This document shows, one piece after another, positions 22,380-22,988 of a DNA stretch of 22,988 nucleotides. This stretch comes from an uncultured Caldilinea sp. (GTDB lineage Bacteria; Chloroflexota; Anaerolineae; Caldilineales; Caldilineaceae). The translations under genes and the position numbers were made by a program. The notes beneath the pieces were generated by a model. It was not told the origin of the DNA. It was given only the letters and a program-made list of their open reading frames with translations, and ran no database searches. Where the stretch lies: positions 1 through 22,988 of the forward strand of contig CALFWA010000050.1 of NCBI GenBank assembly GCA_937928035.1, written 5' to 3'. The first letter of the stretch is position 1; the number at the start of each line of letters is the position of its first letter.

Positions 22380-22988
22380 CTATTTTCGGCGTCCACCCTT
22401 CAATTGCGCTTGAAGCGTTTTCAACGCCTCCATATCGCCTTTTGCAGCAAGGGCCGCCTGCTCAGGCCAGGTCGTTGGGTCGGTGACGGCGAAGCGTCGC
22501 CCTGCTGCCGACAACATCTTGCGCAGGTCCTCCGGAGAGGCGGCGGCGAGCTCGGCGAAGGTGGTGATGCCGTTCTGCGCCAGCAGCTCCGCAATTTTGG
22601 GGCCGATGCCCTCGATGATTTGCAGGTTGTCTGCGGCGGGTTTGTCGGTTGAGGGCGCCTCTCCGGCGCTGACAGGAGCCGCCGGCGCCTTCTTGCTCTT
22701 CTTGCTTGCTCGCCTGCGCTCTTGCTGACTCTCTTGGAGAGGCGGTGCAGGCGCTTCCTCTATCTGCTTTGGACTTTCTTGTGTGCTTTCCTGTGAAGGG
22801 CTTGCTGGTGCAACCGACGCCTCGAGCAGTTGCGTCTGAGGCGGCGTCTCTGCCGTCACAGGCAGGGGCCGCGTGAGGATACCGATGGCATCGATGTACC
22901 AGTCGGCGCGGCCAAAGAAGCCGACCACCTCGCTCCCCTCCGGCGCCAGGAGGGTGAACTCCACCTCGCCGCCTTCACCGCCGAAGGT
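22380..22988 (-). CDS. Jacalin-like lectin / helix-hairpin-helix fusion protein, 5' end outside window
   Basis: The frame is open to the right edge, so the visible 202 residues are a C-terminal part. The first ~40 (GGEGGEVEFTLLAPEGSE, then GFFGRADWYIDAIGILTRP) match the end of a jacalin-like beta-prism lectin, whose hallmark is a GF-x-GR-x-x-W-x-x-D-A-IG carbohydrate-binding loop. A Pro/Glu/Ser/Lys-rich linker of about 80 residues follows. The last ~80 residues form a helix-hairpin-helix module (NLQIIEGIGPKIAELLAQNGI, then ITTFAELAAASPEDL) with a DPTTWPEQAALAAKGD tail, like small HhH/DUF4332-type domains. GTG 22964 is internal to the lectin domain and is not the true start. The stop is TAG at 22380-22382, facing the four-TM gene. 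A sugar-binding and scaffold or nucleic-acid role is inferred; localisation is unknown. Confidence 0.8.
   Translation of the reverse strand, partial: TFGGEGGEVEFTLLAPEGSEVVGFFGRADWYIDAIGILTRPLPVTAETPPQTQLLEASVAPASPSQESTQESPKQIEEAPAPPLQESQQERRRASKKSKKAPAAPVSAGEAPSTDKPAADNLQIIEGIGPKIAELLAQNGITTFAELAAASPEDLRKMLSAAGRRFAVTDPTTWPEQAALAAKGDMEALKTLQAQLKGGRRK

Overview
The window is GC-rich bacterial DNA, most probably from a filamentous Chloroflexota (Anaerolineae/Caldilineae-like) organism. The assignment is by style and is an inference. It rests on lipoproteins with Ala/Pro-rich tails, Thr-Pro-rich linkers in envelope proteins, a lone baeRF-type protein, octamer-type intergenic repeats, and GTG/TTG starts with ATGA, GTGA or TGATG overlaps. 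I see no phage, IS element, tRNA, rRNA or CRISPR array.

Region 1 (2-8818, + strand) is a carbohydrate uptake and catabolism cluster. In order it holds the tail of a ROK-type sugar kinase, a SIS-domain (UPF0309-like) protein, an NAD-type short-chain dehydrogenase and a phosphotriesterase-family amidohydrolase (plausibly a lactonase). After a 263-nt regulatory gap come a lipoprotein sugar-binding protein, a two-domain RbsA-like ATPase, two RbsC-like permeases and a saccharopine-dehydrogenase-like oxidoreductase. The gap carries a candidate promoter and palindromes. A 19-bp stem-loop separates the binding-protein gene from the ATPase gene. The substrate is not evident from sequence; a dehydrogenase-lactonase route is the simplest reading.

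Region 2 (8895-13771) holds a baeRF-family protein on +, meeting a two-gene minus-strand unit in a 7-bp overlap of stop codons. The minus unit encodes an Asp-box (BNR) propeller lipoprotein followed by a membrane-anchored clan-A glycoside-hydrolase-like protein. The 5' end of the hydrolase gene runs through short interspersed repeats, so its true start is uncertain.

Region 3 (13772-17013) starts with a 290-nt divergent spacer with a -10-like box and nested inverted repeats. Then come uxaC (uronate isomerase) and uxaE (tagaturonate/fructuronate epimerase), closed by a perfect 11-bp stem. Together they would convert D-galacturonate or D-glucuronate to D-fructuronate by the Thermotoga-type bypass. 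The downstream uxuB, uxuA and kdgK functions are not recognisable here.

Region 4 (17157-22334) is a three-gene envelope locus of unknown function. It encodes a two-TM protein with a Thr-Pro linker and an Ig-like domain, a 1193-residue TM-anchored protein with Thr-Pro linkers and an SH3b module, and a four-TM protein. It ends in a terminator whose stem overlaps the last codons. The window closes with a truncated minus-strand gene joining a jacalin-like lectin domain to a C-terminal helix-hairpin-helix domain.
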